Assembly (NCBI RefSeq): GCF_000516985.1
Contig: NW_006917098.1
Span: 744,001 to 808,000, forward strand
Source of the DNA: Pestalotiopsis fici W106-1
Taxonomy: Eukaryota; Ascomycota; Sordariomycetes; Amphisphaeriales; Sporocadaceae
Length of the DNA stretch: 64,000 nucleotides
Direction: 5' to 3'
In this document: positions 11,138-25,163 of the stretch, one piece after another
Layout: every line of letters starts with the position of its first letter
Position numbering within the stretch: position 1 is the stretch's first letter
Notes under the pieces: generated by a model
Seen by the model: only the letters and a program-made list of their open reading frames with translations
Databases searched by the model: none
What the model was told of the DNA's origin: nothing
Position numbers and translations under genes: made by a program

Positions 11138-14100
11138 GCCCAATAAGAGAAAAGGAAGGGATGGATGAATACAGATATAGACAATAATTGTGTGGCAGAG
11201 TCTAGACCACACTCAAAATATCACGGCATTCTGTACAGTCATTGCCATGACGGATAATAAACAAACACAAACATGGCGACACTCCGTAAATTTAGACAAC
11301 AATCTCTGGAACTTGTTCACGCCATAGATTTTGATATATTCTCTCCAAACAACACCAATGCAATGCGCCGCCCACCTCATTCCCAGAGATGGAAAATGGT
11401 GGTAAAAAAAGCACATGCTGGGCGCGGCTCCGCTGTTGCGCATACACAAGTCGCGTCGAGTTGGCCTCTTTGGCATTTCCACATCATGTGTGCGCATCAT
11501 GAATGAAGAGCTGCATTTTGTTTCAAGCATGATTGTTTCTTTTGTCCTATCCTTCTATCTTTCTTCCCCCGGTTCTTTTGTATCGTTGCTAATATTATGC
11601 ATACGCCCCTCCTCCTCAAGTACCTAGGCTTGCAATTCAAATTTGTTCCCACATTCGCCAACTACCACAGTTCAATCAACCCCCCCAATTTACGAGGGAA
11701 AAAAATTTACCATGTACTGATTGGGCTGCTGCTACTCCATTCAGCATATGTATGTATGTGTGGCAGGAGACCTAGGAAAATAAATAGCTCTCTCGTATAG
11801 ACCTAGACATGCAAATCTCGTATTTGCGACAATTCTCCAGAGGGCCTGGTTGTCATGTACATTGCCTGGCGAAATCGTTAAACCCCTGTCAGAAAGAGTG
11901 ATGGTGTCAAATGCTGAGGTGTACTGTTGGGGAAAAAAAGAATCCCTCCATATATCTCTGACTTGGTAGTAATTAAATGCAGCCGCAGTCATGTTTTGCT
12001 TATCCCGAGTCATGACGGTGATATTGTGTAGCGCGACCCGTGTCAGCTCACCGGGGTAAAAGGGACATTGCATCGTCGCGAGCGAGGCTGGGATCAAATA
12101 TACTCTCGTTTATTTTGTTATTGCTTGCCTTTTCTACCATCATCTTTTGTTTTCCCTGATTCTGGGGTGTCTTTGCTTGGATATATTGGGTCCTAGACCA
12201 GGAACAAACCGATCTATATGGCCACTAGTTCCGGTCAATATGGAACGTATTCCTATAAAAATAAATCAATGCTGGGATGGGTGGTGCGGGAGGTCGGGAG
12301 ATGCCATTAACACTACATGCCTAGGGCCAGTCTTAGTCATCTGCAGATGGCCCGAAACAGCGGGAATAGAATTGAGACAATGACGCACATATGGTAATCT
12401 CTGGCCTGCCCTTATATCATTAACCAAATATGGTCACTCCGCAATCCATGTTTATCTTTTCTTTTCCTCGTTGGCTGAAGGTCATGAGAGTCCCGGGAGC
12501 GCGGCACTGCTGCAGAAGGTGATCAGTAGTACAAGGTACGCAGTCAATCTTTGGCAGCCCAGCCACCAGGGCTGCACCATTGGACAGCGATCGCAGGCGA
12601 AGTCCAATTTGTTGGAAAAGCAATTCATTTGTCCGACCTGGGGGTTTGCCGACGGCATGACAAAAGCTGAAACTCTGAAACAGAGAATTGGTTGCAACAG
12701 TCGTAGAGTCCCAACAGTGTGGTAATATAAGGTTGGCATTATAGGCGGCCAGAGACACGGATACGCTAAAACAAAATCGACGGGAAGCAACCGGCTGCTG
12801 TGGGGGAGAGGATGGATCTTCCCGCAATTCACAGTGTCCAGATTTTGAGATCGTCCACATATCTCCGAACTCACCAGTGGATTCGTTCCTTGTCCTGCGT
12901 ACTATTGCAACAATGTTTCGCAGAAAGCCAAGCCGGTGCAAATAGTACATAGCCTCCTCGGAGACCGGCTAACTTAAAACTTGTTTGCAGCAGTCGTCGG
13001 TCTGCAAGGGGCACATGCTGCTGACAAAGCCATCTCTGGTCCCCCCCATGTTGATTGCACTACAGCAGAACACTGCAGACCGGTATTATATTGCCTATGC
13101 ATTATCGACTGGGGGTATTGTTTCGTGGGAAGCCTATATCATTCGACAGGCGGTTGAGGCGACGGGCAAAGCAAGTGACGTCCTTTGCCAATTCGTCAGA
13201 TTAATGATCAGCCACAAAAGGGGGTGCATAAAAGAAAAGCGAAGAGGGAATGCAGGACTGTCGCGGACTTGGCCGAATCGGCCGGAAAACACCAGAAGGA
13301 ATCCACCCAGCTTGAAATCTGTCATCTTAAGGCTGCAGCCTTGCAAAAGGTGATCTCCGGAACCCTTGCTCGATGGCTGGGCCTTTGGGGGCGGATCTGT
13401 TCAGGCAGAGGGGTTTGCGTATAATTGTGACAGCTCATCGTCGTCAAATTTCGGATCCCCGGTCATGTTGTTGGCTGGCAGCTTTAGCTGCCAGGGTGGT
13501 TTCTGCGACAGATCCCTTGCTCTATATTCTTCTCCATGCACTCCTCTCAGCTCTCGAGGATTCATTCAATGGGCACAGCTTGTAGCTGAGACACTTACTC
13601 CTGAATCGTTACAATGACTATTACATACGACAAGTTAAGCTGAGGCCCATAAACTCAGCAGCAGTGGGGAGAGGGGTCCGCCACAAAGACCCTTGAACGA
13701 TCATGCATCCGGTCTGGGTACATAGTAGTCTGGACGTGCCATTGCCAAACCCTGGCGGAGGGGCGATGGATCCTCCCCCTTCTGGTCCAGGCAGATGCTA
13801 TTACAAGTACCGTACTGCTTTTGGGCGAGAGAGGAGCTGCCATCTCTCCGGGGGTCCTCCGCGCCCGATCGATAAACAGGGCGGCGTTTCTCTCTGAGCC
13901 AATGAGAAGACGCAGTCGACCGTAAATGGCAATTCGCCAAGTCACTATGTCGAGCGATTCCTCGTGATCATGTCTCATAGTAGAAGACAAGTGATCTCTG
14001 CTTTGGTTGGGGCTGCGATACCCTCTCAAGAGTTGCCACACCACCTGCACATCTTTCATGGCCATGTGACACAGTGCTTTGCAGGTTGTTCTTGAGCTCC

Positions 14101-15130
14101 GACTCCCATCTTGTTGGATGGCACTGGTGAACGTGATCTGTAGTGCTCAACATGGACCCATGTTATTTCAAGTCTCTCTTCTTCACCGGGGGGGCGAAGA
14201 AGCATAACCATCAGGCCCGAGAGGGTTGCCATTAGGCGCCCATGGTCGTTGACCGGGGTTCGACGCCCCTCTGCAGAGCAGATGGGCAGTGCTACTCCGG
14301 AAATAATCAATTCCCCTGATTTTCCCTTTCATGATTTCCGGTCCTCGACAGAATCATGGGAGAAAGGTGACGAGACGACCTCCTAAACGGCTGCGGTAAT
14401 AGGTACCGTGTAGTACTGACGACCAGGCGGAGCACACATAGCACCCAGCGAACCTAGCCACAGCAGCTAGCATTGGGAGGAACCCCATGAGGGTGGAGCC
14501 ATAGCTGAATGCTACGTGATATTTTGTATCATGGCTGCTGGAGACATGTGCCCAATGAGTAGCAAGGGTGCGAAAGGATGGCTATGACATTTCAGCATCA
14601 TGTCTGATAATTGGGTAGCCACGGACCCGAGTCTTTGGGATCATAGCATGCAGCAGTTCGCAGGAGCAGTCTCGGCGTAAGGGTGGTCGAATCAGTGGCT
14701 GAATTTTGACGGGTAAGGCGCAGGTCCGACAAAGGCGAAGTACGGACAGTCTGAGTCAAATAATTGCTTTTTATCATTGTTCACCCATCGACCATTGGGC
14801 TTTTGCTAAGGCTGAGAGAGATGGATGGTAATGATGATGATGCGTAGTCTAGATCGTGTTTGGTGATTACCTACCTAGTAGGCAGACAGACAAGTGGTAA
14901 ATGGATGCTGATCCCCCAGACGTCGATCTGGGGCTGGCTCAATAGTGCCCAATTGCGGAGGCTTGTCGCTGGGTAGTGTGTCGCTTGGTATACCGATTAG
15001 AGTATTCTTTTTTCTTTTTCCACCCTCGTTTCTTTTCTACATCTTTGGCAGATTGACGCCTGATAGAATTTCGAGAGGAGGATTTGATCCGTTATTCCAG
15101 GCTGAACAACCAAGGTAGGGCCGAAGCTTG

Positions 15131-15149
15131 GGTGGTGGTGGTGGTGGTT
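15131..15149. repeat. (GGT)n microsatellite
   Basis: Six uninterrupted GGT units in non-coding DNA. Confidence 0.75.
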
Positions 15150-16581
15150 GTTCTTGTTGCGCCTGCCTTCAGGGGCGTGAAGCCCAAGTAGGCATGTATG
15201 TACATTCCTGTGCGGCTACATTAGCGTCAACCACAGGCTTTAGTATACTAGGTACAAGCTAGGTACTGTACATCACATATCTGATTATGTATTCACTGCA
15301 AACACTAGCTCCTCCAAATTGTACATAGTTCAGGTACAATACCGCTGGTTGGATGGTCGTATTGTGTTGGAATATGCATGGGCAAAAAACGAAAAGACCC
15401 TTGAATGTTCGCATACACACCATTTCACCAGAATGGCACTTAATTCCACCATGTCACTGGTCGAATGCGCAAGGCGCCGAGAAATGATCTTCAACCGTCT
15501 TGTCCATATTCGCCGATTGGGCATTGTTTGTGCCCAATGAAAACGCCTCCCATGACGACGTCGCCTCACAATTATAACCCATTCTTCAATGGTCTTTAGT
15601 ATAGACTTACACAAGAGAAATAATAGAATTAAAGAGAAAAAAAAGAGGCGACAAGGTAGGTATATCCTTATCATTTTATTTTGTTTTTTTCTTTCACTAC
15701 TTGCTTGTTTGATATCGTCTCTGATGCAAATAATACAAGTCAATTTCGAATTGCCTGGCCATGTACATGTACAAGCCCCGGGGTATTACCAGCTACCTAA
15801 GTGAGATACATACGCTGTCATCCATTAGACCATCAATTAATAATGACCAAAACACCAAAGGCTTTCTTTCCTAGTAGCCTCCCCGCCAAGTCATGATTGC
15901 CCGTGAGGGCAGACGAGTCTTTCTTTCTCTATATTTCTTTTTGCCCCTGTGTATGCTCCCTCAGGGCCACCAGGGTATCTCTCTTCCGAGCTCACCCATG
16001 TACACAGATACAAGTAATCAATAACCAAAATTCCCCTTTCCGTTAGAATTCCTTTTCAAGCTGCTCTTTTTTTTGTTCTCCCTTTCGGGTTTTCTTTGCG
16101 GTTTTGTTCCTGTTTGTTTCCTCCATTCCCTAGCCTTGGTAATGACCCAGGGCAGAGGCTTTCCCAATTTGCAAATCCCTGTGATTCCGTTCCGTCATTT
16201 CTGCGTCGACATCCTCGTTGCCCGATTGCCAGCTTCGCCCCAAATGTCCTGGGGGGTCAGATGCATATGATCGGGCAACAAGAGGTATTATCGTTGCCTC
16301 GTAGCATTCATTGGTTCTCTCTCACATAATGCGATGCCATCGCTCCTCCTCGCCCAGACCGGTGTCGTAGTTTCTGGGATGATCCTTCCAAAGCACTGCT
16401 AACGACAGGGGAATCATTGCTCAACAGACAAATTCAAATCCATCGAAGACAGCCTCGGAGCTCTGGGCTTCGAGGGCAAAGATGGTATAGTACATCAAAT
16501 TCCAATAACAATAGCGCCCATGTCCACGCACTCGATGCATAGCACTAGGGAACAGAACATGAGGCTTGTGGAATAATTCGC

Positions 16582-17863
16582 TTAGCGGGAAGCACTGTGG
16601 CTTGGCCCGGCAGCATTGGTGCTCGTGTCGGCGTCATCGTTGTTGTTGCCGCCGTAGAGATCAAGACACTCTGTCAGGACTGCAACCAAATTAGTACTTT
16701 TGCAAAACCACCAATCGGATTCGCTGAGATGGGCACTTACTCTCCACAATATGTTCTTCCCACACGCCATATTCGTAGTCCACCAGACCATGGCGCTCGA
16801 TTCCATCGCACATTCGAACCAGTTCCTTGCCCATCTTATTCAGCCTTTCTTCTGTGATCAATGTCTGGCCCCTCTGAGGGGCAATGCCGGATTCGACCAT
16901 GTCCTTCTGCTTTTGTAACAGTCCAAGCCATGCATGGTTAAAGTCATTCCAGAGCTTGATGCGGTCGTGGTGAAGTTCGGGGTTGTCAACAACTAGACCT
17001 AAAGACAAGGTTGATTTTAGCATACTGCCTTTGTTTGTATGCAGAGAGAGAGAAAAGAGTGAAAAATCCTTACCCAGCTCATTTGCCTTTGACAAGAGCC
17101 AATCAGATACACTGAGGAGAGAGTCGCTGGCTGTCATTAGGACACCGTTCCGAATATTGGTGAAGATCTCCTTCAGAGCTGATTGATATTCGTTATAAGC
17201 CTGCCCCATGTGGCCGTAATCCTCTTCCTCCTGTTGGACAGGCTGCTCTTGCGGCGCGCTCGCCTGTGACATTCCGCTCATTGACGCCATTCCGCTGGGG
17301 TAGTTCTGAAGCATGGCGCGTTGGTCTCCCGGGCTTTGTTGATATACTGCAGAAGTGCTCGAAGAAGTCCCTTGACCTTGCAAACCAGACGCAGCAGCCG
17401 AGTTGGTTGGTTCACCCGGGAAGTAGGGGGCGGCCACATCGGTTGGCATAATCTGCATTGCTGCAGGCTGCCGAGACGGAAACTGTTGACTCGTATCGTA
17501 GACGGCACTTTGCGCACCCGCTTGCGGGACGTTGTACATCATGGGAGTGTTGTAGGCGCCGAAATTCTGTGTTGTTTGCCTCGTATCCTGCCCATACTCG
17601 GATTGGTATGGCATTGTGTTTTGTGGCATGGCGGTCGAGAAAGCCGCGGCTTGTTCCTGATAGTAGCCGCTGTACCCACCCGTTGCTCCCATGCCTCGTG
17701 CCGTCGTAGGGGACGTGTTGAGAGACGCGGGGCGATACCTGTCAGACGCGCCTGTGCTTGCGCCGTACGGTCTCCTCTGCGCATTTGGATCGGGGTATCT
17801 TGAATTCGAAGTTGTGTTTATAGGCGCTTCGTTCTGCCTCCTCCTACGCGCGTTTTCATCCAT
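16582..17863 (-). CDS. Unrecognised 381-residue protein: disordered N-half, helical C-half
   Basis: Exons on the minus strand are 17863-17074, 16998-16741 and 16679-16582, with 75- and 61-bp introns having consensus donors (GTAAGG, GTAAGT) and AG acceptors. Residues 1 to about 220 are low-complexity, rich in Gln, Ser, Pro, Ala, Met and Tyr, with a basic start (MDENARRRRQ). A short acidic patch (QQEEEDY) leads to a probably folded, mostly helical domain of about 130 residues with segments such as SLLSVSDWLLSKANELG, LWNDFNHAWLGLLQKQKDM and EERLNKMGKELVRMCDGIE. The tail is Asn/Asp/Ser/Thr-rich. There is no signal peptide, membrane segment or catalytic motif. The disordered-plus-helical layout would suit a nuclear or adaptor protein, but I assign no function. 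It is isolated between very long gene-free flanks. Confidence 0.85.
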
Positions 17864-20800
17864 GCCACGGTCGTACTGATTGCCTGACGTCTGGAGTGGT
17901 GATCCAAGCCGGTGGTGTACCTCCGGCAGCGGAGTGGGCGTAGAGTAGATTAAGGCCAGTTTGCTTCTAGAGCCGGCCGCGAGACCGACTTTGTTGGAAA
18001 TAGGCGACGAACCGACACGTATCGCTTGTGTCTACAAAGAGGCAGAACTTTTCCTGATACCCAGTGGTGGTGTAGGTTGGCGCGCGTTGTGTAGCTTACC
18101 ACAAAGTACGCAGGACCAGTAAGAGGACTTATCGCAAGGTCCTGCCAAGTGGATGATATTAACTTGGTTCGTGGTTGACAGTCGCGCTGCAGACTATGTT
18201 CCTGGTGACAAAGAAAATTCCGGTCTTTCCTCTGCTTTTCTCTCTCCTCTAGGGATGGTGGCGGTGATATATGGTGGGACTATTGGCAGCCTTGAAGGAG
18301 CGAGTGGTTTATTTTTTTCTTCTTCTTTCCTTCTTGACTTTTGGGAAAGGAAGGCGGCGCAACAGGGAATGAAATAATCAAGGACTGCCTGCCGAGTGAA
18401 GGAACACGTCCAAGTGGCAGACTCAGAGGACCCTCGATCTGTATGTACTAAAAGAGCGGAAAGCTTTGATTCATGCCTTAATCGTAGACACAGTAGTAGT
18501 AGGGATGATGATGTCCCCGCCGTCGGTCCTCCCAGATTTGACCTTGACCTTGACCTCTCTAGATCCTTGGGCCGGAGTCGTAAACAGAAAAAAAAAATAG
18601 CCCGAGTGGGGGAGAGGTAGTGTACCGACTTGTTAACGGTTGTCACTATTGGTACTAGGAGTATCCCGGAAGAGATTACAGAGGTACTCAGGCGGAACAA
18701 GCAGTGACCTTGCGTCGTCTTCGTTCAGATAGAAAGCCGCACCAGGGTCTCACGAGCAGGCAGGCTGGTGGTAGGTGCTTTGATTTGGGCGATCCGCTTT
18801 GCCTTTGACTATAGACGTTGACGGAGGGGAATAGTAGAAAAAGAAGACGAGGTTGACAGGGCAATGTTGCTTCCAAATAGTCCTGAAGCCAATGGTGTCT
18901 GGTTTCTGGTGAATCAATGAGGACTTTTGAACGGGTGGTAGGAGTATTGATATGACCAGGAGGACAAGCAGGTGGTGCGGACGGAACCTTGGAGGCTGCT
19001 ATATTGGCGGAGAAAGAGGAGGGTCACCAGGCGTGATGTTACTTGAGTAGCTGGAAATGTATGAGGAGCATGACCAGGGCAAAAGCAGAGAAAGAAAACA
19101 GACGAAAGCCGAATGGGGAATACGGTCAGGCTGACGGTTGGTGTTGTGTACTTGGAGTGGAGACGGCCTGGTTGTTAAATGTCGGAGGATTTTCATCTAG
19201 CACATCGGTGATCTCCTTGTTGACATTGGCCGCGGTGTGAACAGGTAGGCGATACCGCACGGCAGTGATGTCGTCCGGGAAAGAGGTCAGTCGGACTAGT
19301 GGTAAGTAGGTAGTAGTGTACTGTGTAGAGAACACGACCAGTGAAAAAAAAAGTAAGTCTTTTTTTTTTCTTAGTCCGGCAATATAATCTAGTGTAGTCA
19401 GATGGTGCCAGACGGGGAAAGGGCAAGGCGAAGAGGTCCCATTTGAGTGACTTCTTTTTTAGAGTGATGAGCAGGTAGTAGTAGGTAAAACAACTGAGGA
19501 AAGAGAGAGTGTGTGGATCGACTCGGGGGGGTCTTAGCTAGACTAGCTGGTAATATCCAGGTTTCGACGTCTTGATCTTGCTTTCGCACGTACCCTGGGG
19601 CTGTGGGTAGGACATGGGAGAAAAACATTGATAAATTGATTAATCGACGGGTTGATTGGATCGATGCTGAAAAGGGAAAGTAGACAAAAAAAAAATATGC
19701 CCCCAAGGTTACGAATAGCTCACTCGCGCAGTTCAGTGGAAACGTTGATTGATGCACCATTGATGGGGGAAAAGAAAAGCGTAAAGTGGGAATACAAGTT
19801 ATCATTGAAATAGAAGGACTACATGGGTCATGATTTAGGTACTTAGCTCTTGGCAAAGATTCCTGGCAGAAAAATACGGGATTCGGTTTGGTCTCTGTCG
19901 TTTAATCTTTTTATCTTATTTTATTTTCACCCTCCTTATCCTTCATTTAGCTTTTTTCTTACTATCTCTCTTTTTTTCTTCCCTCTTCCCTGGTGACCGA
20001 CGGAGAGAGCGAAAATGGCGTGCACAGGCAATCAATGTGGATGCCAGGCCTGAGCTACATTATGGACTAGCATTTACTTAGTTCGGTACCAACTAGATTA
20101 TGCCACACCCAGGTGTCAGTCAAGTGACTGAATTAGCAACTGTAAGCTATATCTAGGTATGTATGCTTTTTTTCCCATCCCCCTTGAGTTGGAGGAGGGT
20201 GGCCCGAGAGGCTGTAAAATCCTAGCAGAACGGGATTGCACACGAAGGGGGAAAAAAAAAAAAGGATGGAAGAAAGCCTTTCAAAAGGTACGGCGCATGT
20301 GGTAATTGCCTTCCCGTTCCTTTTTTTTTTTCAATTCGGGGGACCTAAGACCAACCCTGAAGTACGTATGAGGTAGGGCAGGAAGAAGGGAGGGAAAAAA
20401 GCAAGGTGAGCTTCGAATGCTTCCTAAGCTCCGAGTTGGTGGGTTAGGTTTCCCAAGGGTGACTAAGCCCAGCCCGGGTCTGACGCAACGCGCAGACTGG
20501 GAAGGGGTTGCGAGAAGATTGGCGATTGCCTCAAGGATACGATACCTGATCCTGTCCGTGATCAACTGCTGGGACGCAGGCTTCAGGCTTCAGACGAGCA
20601 GGAGCGGAGGCCAACCCGAACGCTAAGATAGTCACGACCTTCTTTCTGTCAGGGTCCGCAGCTCTGGGGTTGTCGGGCCGGCGATTGCTTTCTTTGTCTT
20701 CTCTCAATGCTATTTCATGAGGATATATTAAATGAGAAACCGCGCGTGCGCTTGCCACTTGTAAATCACGGGCAGGCACTGAACAGTATGCATGCAGGCT

Positions 20801-22325
20801 TGGCAAAAGACATTAAAAAAAAGGGGACCATCTCAAACAAGGTTGATGGGAGGCACTGCCTCAAAACTCCTTTGTGAGTCCCCGGAAAGTAGAAGATAAT
20901 TGAGGACGACGGTAAGAAGACTTCTCGTAACTACCTACTTTTGCTGTTCGGATGCCGCCTGACTTCGTTTACGTACCTACATTATGGTAGCCCCGATGAA
21001 GAATTGGCTCTCAATGGTGCATGAAGTGCGGCGGTTAAAGGTTAAAAGAGACCGACCAGGAATCGAGGTGTGACTTGCATCGATACCCTTCAAGTTTTAA
21101 TGCACCCAAGTGCCGGGCCCCGAGTGGCGGAGAGCTGTGCCGCATTGAATTATACATGTACCTCTTGCTATTGTAGGTACCGAGGTAGTATAGCTTTCAA
21201 TGTTTGTTGGATTATCATCGAGACATTCGTTTGCGGCAAGATTCAAAATCTTATTGTAGGTCATGAATGTTGGTAACGACCTCCAACAATCTTAAAAGCA
21301 TTCAAATTCAGCCATACTCAACCTTGAACCGACGAGATTAGGGCAGAATATGACTCTTCAGTTTGCTAGATCCGCGCGGCACAGTCTCCTAGGGAACTGC
21401 CGCCTCGACGACAAAGAATCATCATGGACCCGGTAACAAAAAGTTGGTGCCGATGTGTTGGAATCATGTAATGAATAGCAGCTTGGTGGGCTGTCGAATA
21501 TCTACAGTGGGGAGTGTGTTTTGACTCGAGATATTGACATATTTGCAAGCACTGTTTTTCTTTCAGATTTCATGCCACCATATACATAAATGCGTGACAG
21601 GAATAAGAATGAGATGTGAATGCGCCCGTCCTGATCAGTCTCTTCATCTGTGTGTAAAATGTGATAATGAGTACTCTTGTGTTGGGCCTCAAAAGCGAGC
21701 TTGCCCTGAACTTGATGGCATTCGAGCTCCAGGCGATGCTAAGACATAGTAGTTGAAGATGAAATATTGCATCGCGACGATTGATTGGTTGTCCAACTCG
21801 AGGCCAGAGAATGGCACTAAAATAAAGCTTTCCAATCCAATGTCTTTTTCGAAGCAAACGCCCCCGAGCCGAGCCCGGCCCATTTTAGCTCTGGGCTGAA
21901 AGATTTGCCCCTTGGGCTGTCTACATACCTTGTGTATGGGCGCAGGTGGTGGTAGTGCATGTACGGACGGTACGACGGATGGGATTGCTGATGGGCGCGG
22001 CGCTGTAGGTTAACCGACCTAACGAGGCATGACTTCGCTGACGGATGATTCGACAACTGCTGCCCAACCAATGCAATTCCTTGTTGACTTTGCGGCCCTA
22101 CGTTCTATGACCTTCTTTCGCCTCTGTGAACAATTGTTAGTTCGTACAGTGTACATAGCTAATGTAAAATCCAAACAACTCGAGATGGCTTGGGGAAAGA
22201 ATTCCGTTCTATCCTCTGATCTTTCGGAACGCGGGCATCTTTTGATAACGGGGGTCAAGCCTGGAGTTCTGGAGTCGAGGTACCGAGGATTGCAGACCCC
22301 AGGTTTGCATATTTTGCTGGGGAGG

Positions 22326-22361
22326 AAGCAAGCAAGCAAGCAAGCAAGCAAACAAGCAAGC
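22326..22361. repeat. (AAGC)n tetranucleotide microsatellite
   Basis: Nine tandem AAGC units, one changed to AAAC. On the reverse strand it creates a spurious Leu/Ala/Cys-repeat frame that should not be taken as a protein. Confidence 0.9.
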
Positions 22362-25110
22362 ACCTGCTCAGTGCGCCAGTGCTCCAGTTCCAGTGCTCAT
22401 CAGCGCTGATTTCATTCATTCACTCGCTGAATCTACCACCACCAAAAGAACCATGTTCCATGTCAGTCGTTGAAAGGGCCAAAGAAGGTGACCAGGTCAG
22501 GGGCAATCACGAAGCATGTCGTCAAAGGAGTGGGGCGCTAGTCAGGGTAGAGCTTCAAGTTTAGATCGTCTCTCATCCACTCATCCACTCACCCACGGCA
22601 GGGGCCAGCCAAGATGGATTTTTTTTTTCTGGAGCCACTGCCGAATTGGAAAACCCCCAGTCCGATATCCCAGGCGGCGCCCAGGGCCAAAAATGACAGC
22701 ATTCGGAACTCGTCAAGGCGACTTGATTAGTGGCGCCAGTAGAAGGAAAAGAACGACAAGAAGAATACATACATAGTCCGCTACCAGCACCAAATCGAAT
22801 CCACATCACTGCGTCACAACCGTTTCTCCTCTCGGCTTGACCTTTCACAGAGCGTCCGTGTTTGCATCCACGTGTCTGTTCAATTGCATCTCGTCGCAAT
22901 GGGATCATCAAAAAAGAGGTAGAGAAATTGCCTGCCCGTGGCTGCACCTGAGCTGCCGACCACAGCCCTGCGACCTTTGCGCACTTACAGAGTACCAGGC
23001 ATTATCTTCGCCTCAAAAGGATCTGTGACAAGTTTCTTTGCTCGGACGCAACGCAACCCACGGGCCTGGAACCTATAGCTTGGCTTCATGGCATAACAAC
23101 TTCGCTATTGTTGTTTCGAGTATCTCTTGCGGCGCCCATTTCTCACAACACCGGTCGAGCATTATTCAAGACATCGTCACAAACACGTCGAGTGGTTCCC
23201 TTGTGCCTGGACGAGTCGGTATCTCTGATCCGTCAATCCCTCGCCAATTCCCCGCAAACAGGCCAAGTGTCGTGAGGCACAGCACCTTGGCTACCACTGG
23301 GACTGCACTAGATCAGCTACCTTGCACCCAAGCTAACACGCTATCGACCCCTGCTGCATTCGCAATGCAAGCAAGCAATGCAGCAAAGCACGATTCCGCC
23401 CCTGGCAGAATTCCCAACTGGGGGCCTGGCGATTGTTCTGAGCCCTTCCTTCATCAATCTGACTACCTAGTGGTGGACCTAAGATCAAACCCATCGTCAT
23501 TGGAACCTTACTCAAACAGTTCAAGTGCTGATGGAGTTCCATTACACGCTAGAAGCTGTCGATCAACCTCTCAAGCCAGTTTGCCGACTAGTAGTAGTAC
23601 TCTCCAGTTTCCCAAAGCCAACCACAAAGCCCTCATCTTTTTCACACCTTTTTTTTTTTCATCATTCACCGTCGTGAGCTAACTGTATGCAGGAACGTTC
23701 ATCCAAGCAAGTACTCTCTCCCACTCCTGGCAATGTTGTTACGCAGCACAGTTGCGCAGTGGATACTCTGGACTGAAGAAAATGCATAGTACTGGCAAGT
23801 CATTCTCTGTATCCATGGCACCAGATACCGAGGATTGTCGGGTCTCGACGAGTAATCAAGCGGCTCCTCTCTGGCTCGCGCTCCGAGCCCAGCCAGTATA
23901 CATAGCTATCCCAAGTCAACAGCTTTGAGGCGGCATAGCATTCTTGCTGCCGTGCATGCACCAGAGGAGAGACGACGTAGCAACCGTGGTTATCAAGGTC
24001 GAAGGTAGAGCTGCATACAACCAACAGACGCCTCGCCCAGTGTTTCCATGGATCAAAAGTACAGTACCTTCATACAGGCGGCTGTCGTTTCCCATTTGGT
24101 ACTATAGTCGCACAGTTGGCCAATTGAAGCACAATATGGCCATGCCATTCACAAGCACATGAACGAATTTCCTTCGGCCCGGCATTGTGGTAATAACACC
24201 TACTTCGTTGTACATAACAAAAATGTCGCGGAAGCCGCGGCCAACTGGTCGAGTCGTCTGTGGAGATCCAACCATGTTCCACCTCGTCTCTGGCTTGTCT
24301 GCTTGGTCTGCCTCCGCGCGAGTAATGAGAGGCCCTACTACTGCGCGCTTGAGGGACCCTCACGCGTATTCGACTGCCGTGACTGCAACCGTTCCAGAAC
24401 ACGACCGCACGCCCGGCCAATCACACGCGTCCAAGTGCTTACTTGCCTGTCTTCGCGTTAAACTCGGCCGGCTATGCATGCGGCTTCACTCGTCAGCCTC
24501 ATCTACACTGTCGACATAGTTGTATGCAGCAGGACGTCTGACGCGAAAGTCTCCAACGAGGCTGCAGGGTCCACTAGATTACATCGTATTACGGAATCGT
24601 CAAAAATTCTTTCTCCAAGAAGCAAGATCTGTCAATTCCCAGCCCCATACGTAGATCTCGGCTTCAGGACTTTCAGTCTCGGAGTCAAGAACAAGTAGCC
24701 GATGCATGAAAAGATATTTTGACTGGCCATCTCACAAAAGCGACTAATGGCAGCGGCGTAACCTCAATCTTGTCATCTGTACTCAACCTGGAGTATAGCA
24801 GACTAGGCCACCAGCCTGGTTGTTTATTCGGTAAAGTAGGTATGTACTATTCTACCACGGCCCAAAATAAGCTGTTAGTCAATTGATCCTTTTTACACCC
24901 CCCTCCCCTAGTACTTGCTCTCTTGGCAGAGTATTCTTTCACACTATCTCGAAGATGGCTGGTCGTTCTCATGCATTGCGCCGTTGGTAATACCTACTTG
25001 GGTGTTTCCCACTCTCGAGTTGCGTCGAACCGAAATGGCACTGACGAATGCTGATGCAGTCAATCCATTCTAGCGCCGCGCCAATGGCTGTGAAACCACC
25101 AACGTCTATT

Positions 25111-25163
25111 CTAGTCCTTCTAGTCCTTCTAGTCCTTCTAGTCCTTCTAGTCCTTCTAGAAGG
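25111..25163. repeat. 9-bp minisatellite ending in a palindrome
   Basis: Five perfect tandem copies of CTAGTCCTT occupy 25111-25155. The array ends in the 12-bp palindrome CCTTCTAGAAGG (25152-25163). Read on the minus strand it gives Arg-Thr-Arg repeats, which I regard as non-coding. Confidence 0.92.

Larger units (their letters stand above)
10665..16581. other. Long gene-free region between convergent genes
   Basis: Almost 6 kb with no coding region I can support on either strand. Open frames (for example 11741-12097 and 12420-12950 minus, 13366-13617 plus) have irregular composition, no domain features and no plausible splice partners. It includes a (CA)n-like tract at 11113-11137 and a GGT triplet run at 15131-15149. 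It is not AT-rich like RIP-mutated repeats, and no terminal repeats or transposase remnants were recognised. Confidence 0.5.

Noticed and set aside
14250..14285. tRNA-like T-arm (GGGGTTCGACGCCCC)
   Set aside because: No matching acceptor stem, D-arm or anticodon arm about 60 nt upstream.
10665..16581. Possible degraded transposon or RIP-mutated repeat
   Set aside because: No inverted or long terminal repeats, no transposase or reverse transcriptase motifs, and no strong AT bias.
22019..22363. Minus-strand frame with Leu-Ala-Cys-Leu repeats
   Set aside because: Produced by the AAGC microsatellite.
23038..23682. Open frame of 214 codons, plus strand
   Set aside because: Ser/Pro/Thr-rich with no domain, no supported start context or splice partners, and one such frame is expected by chance in 9 kb.
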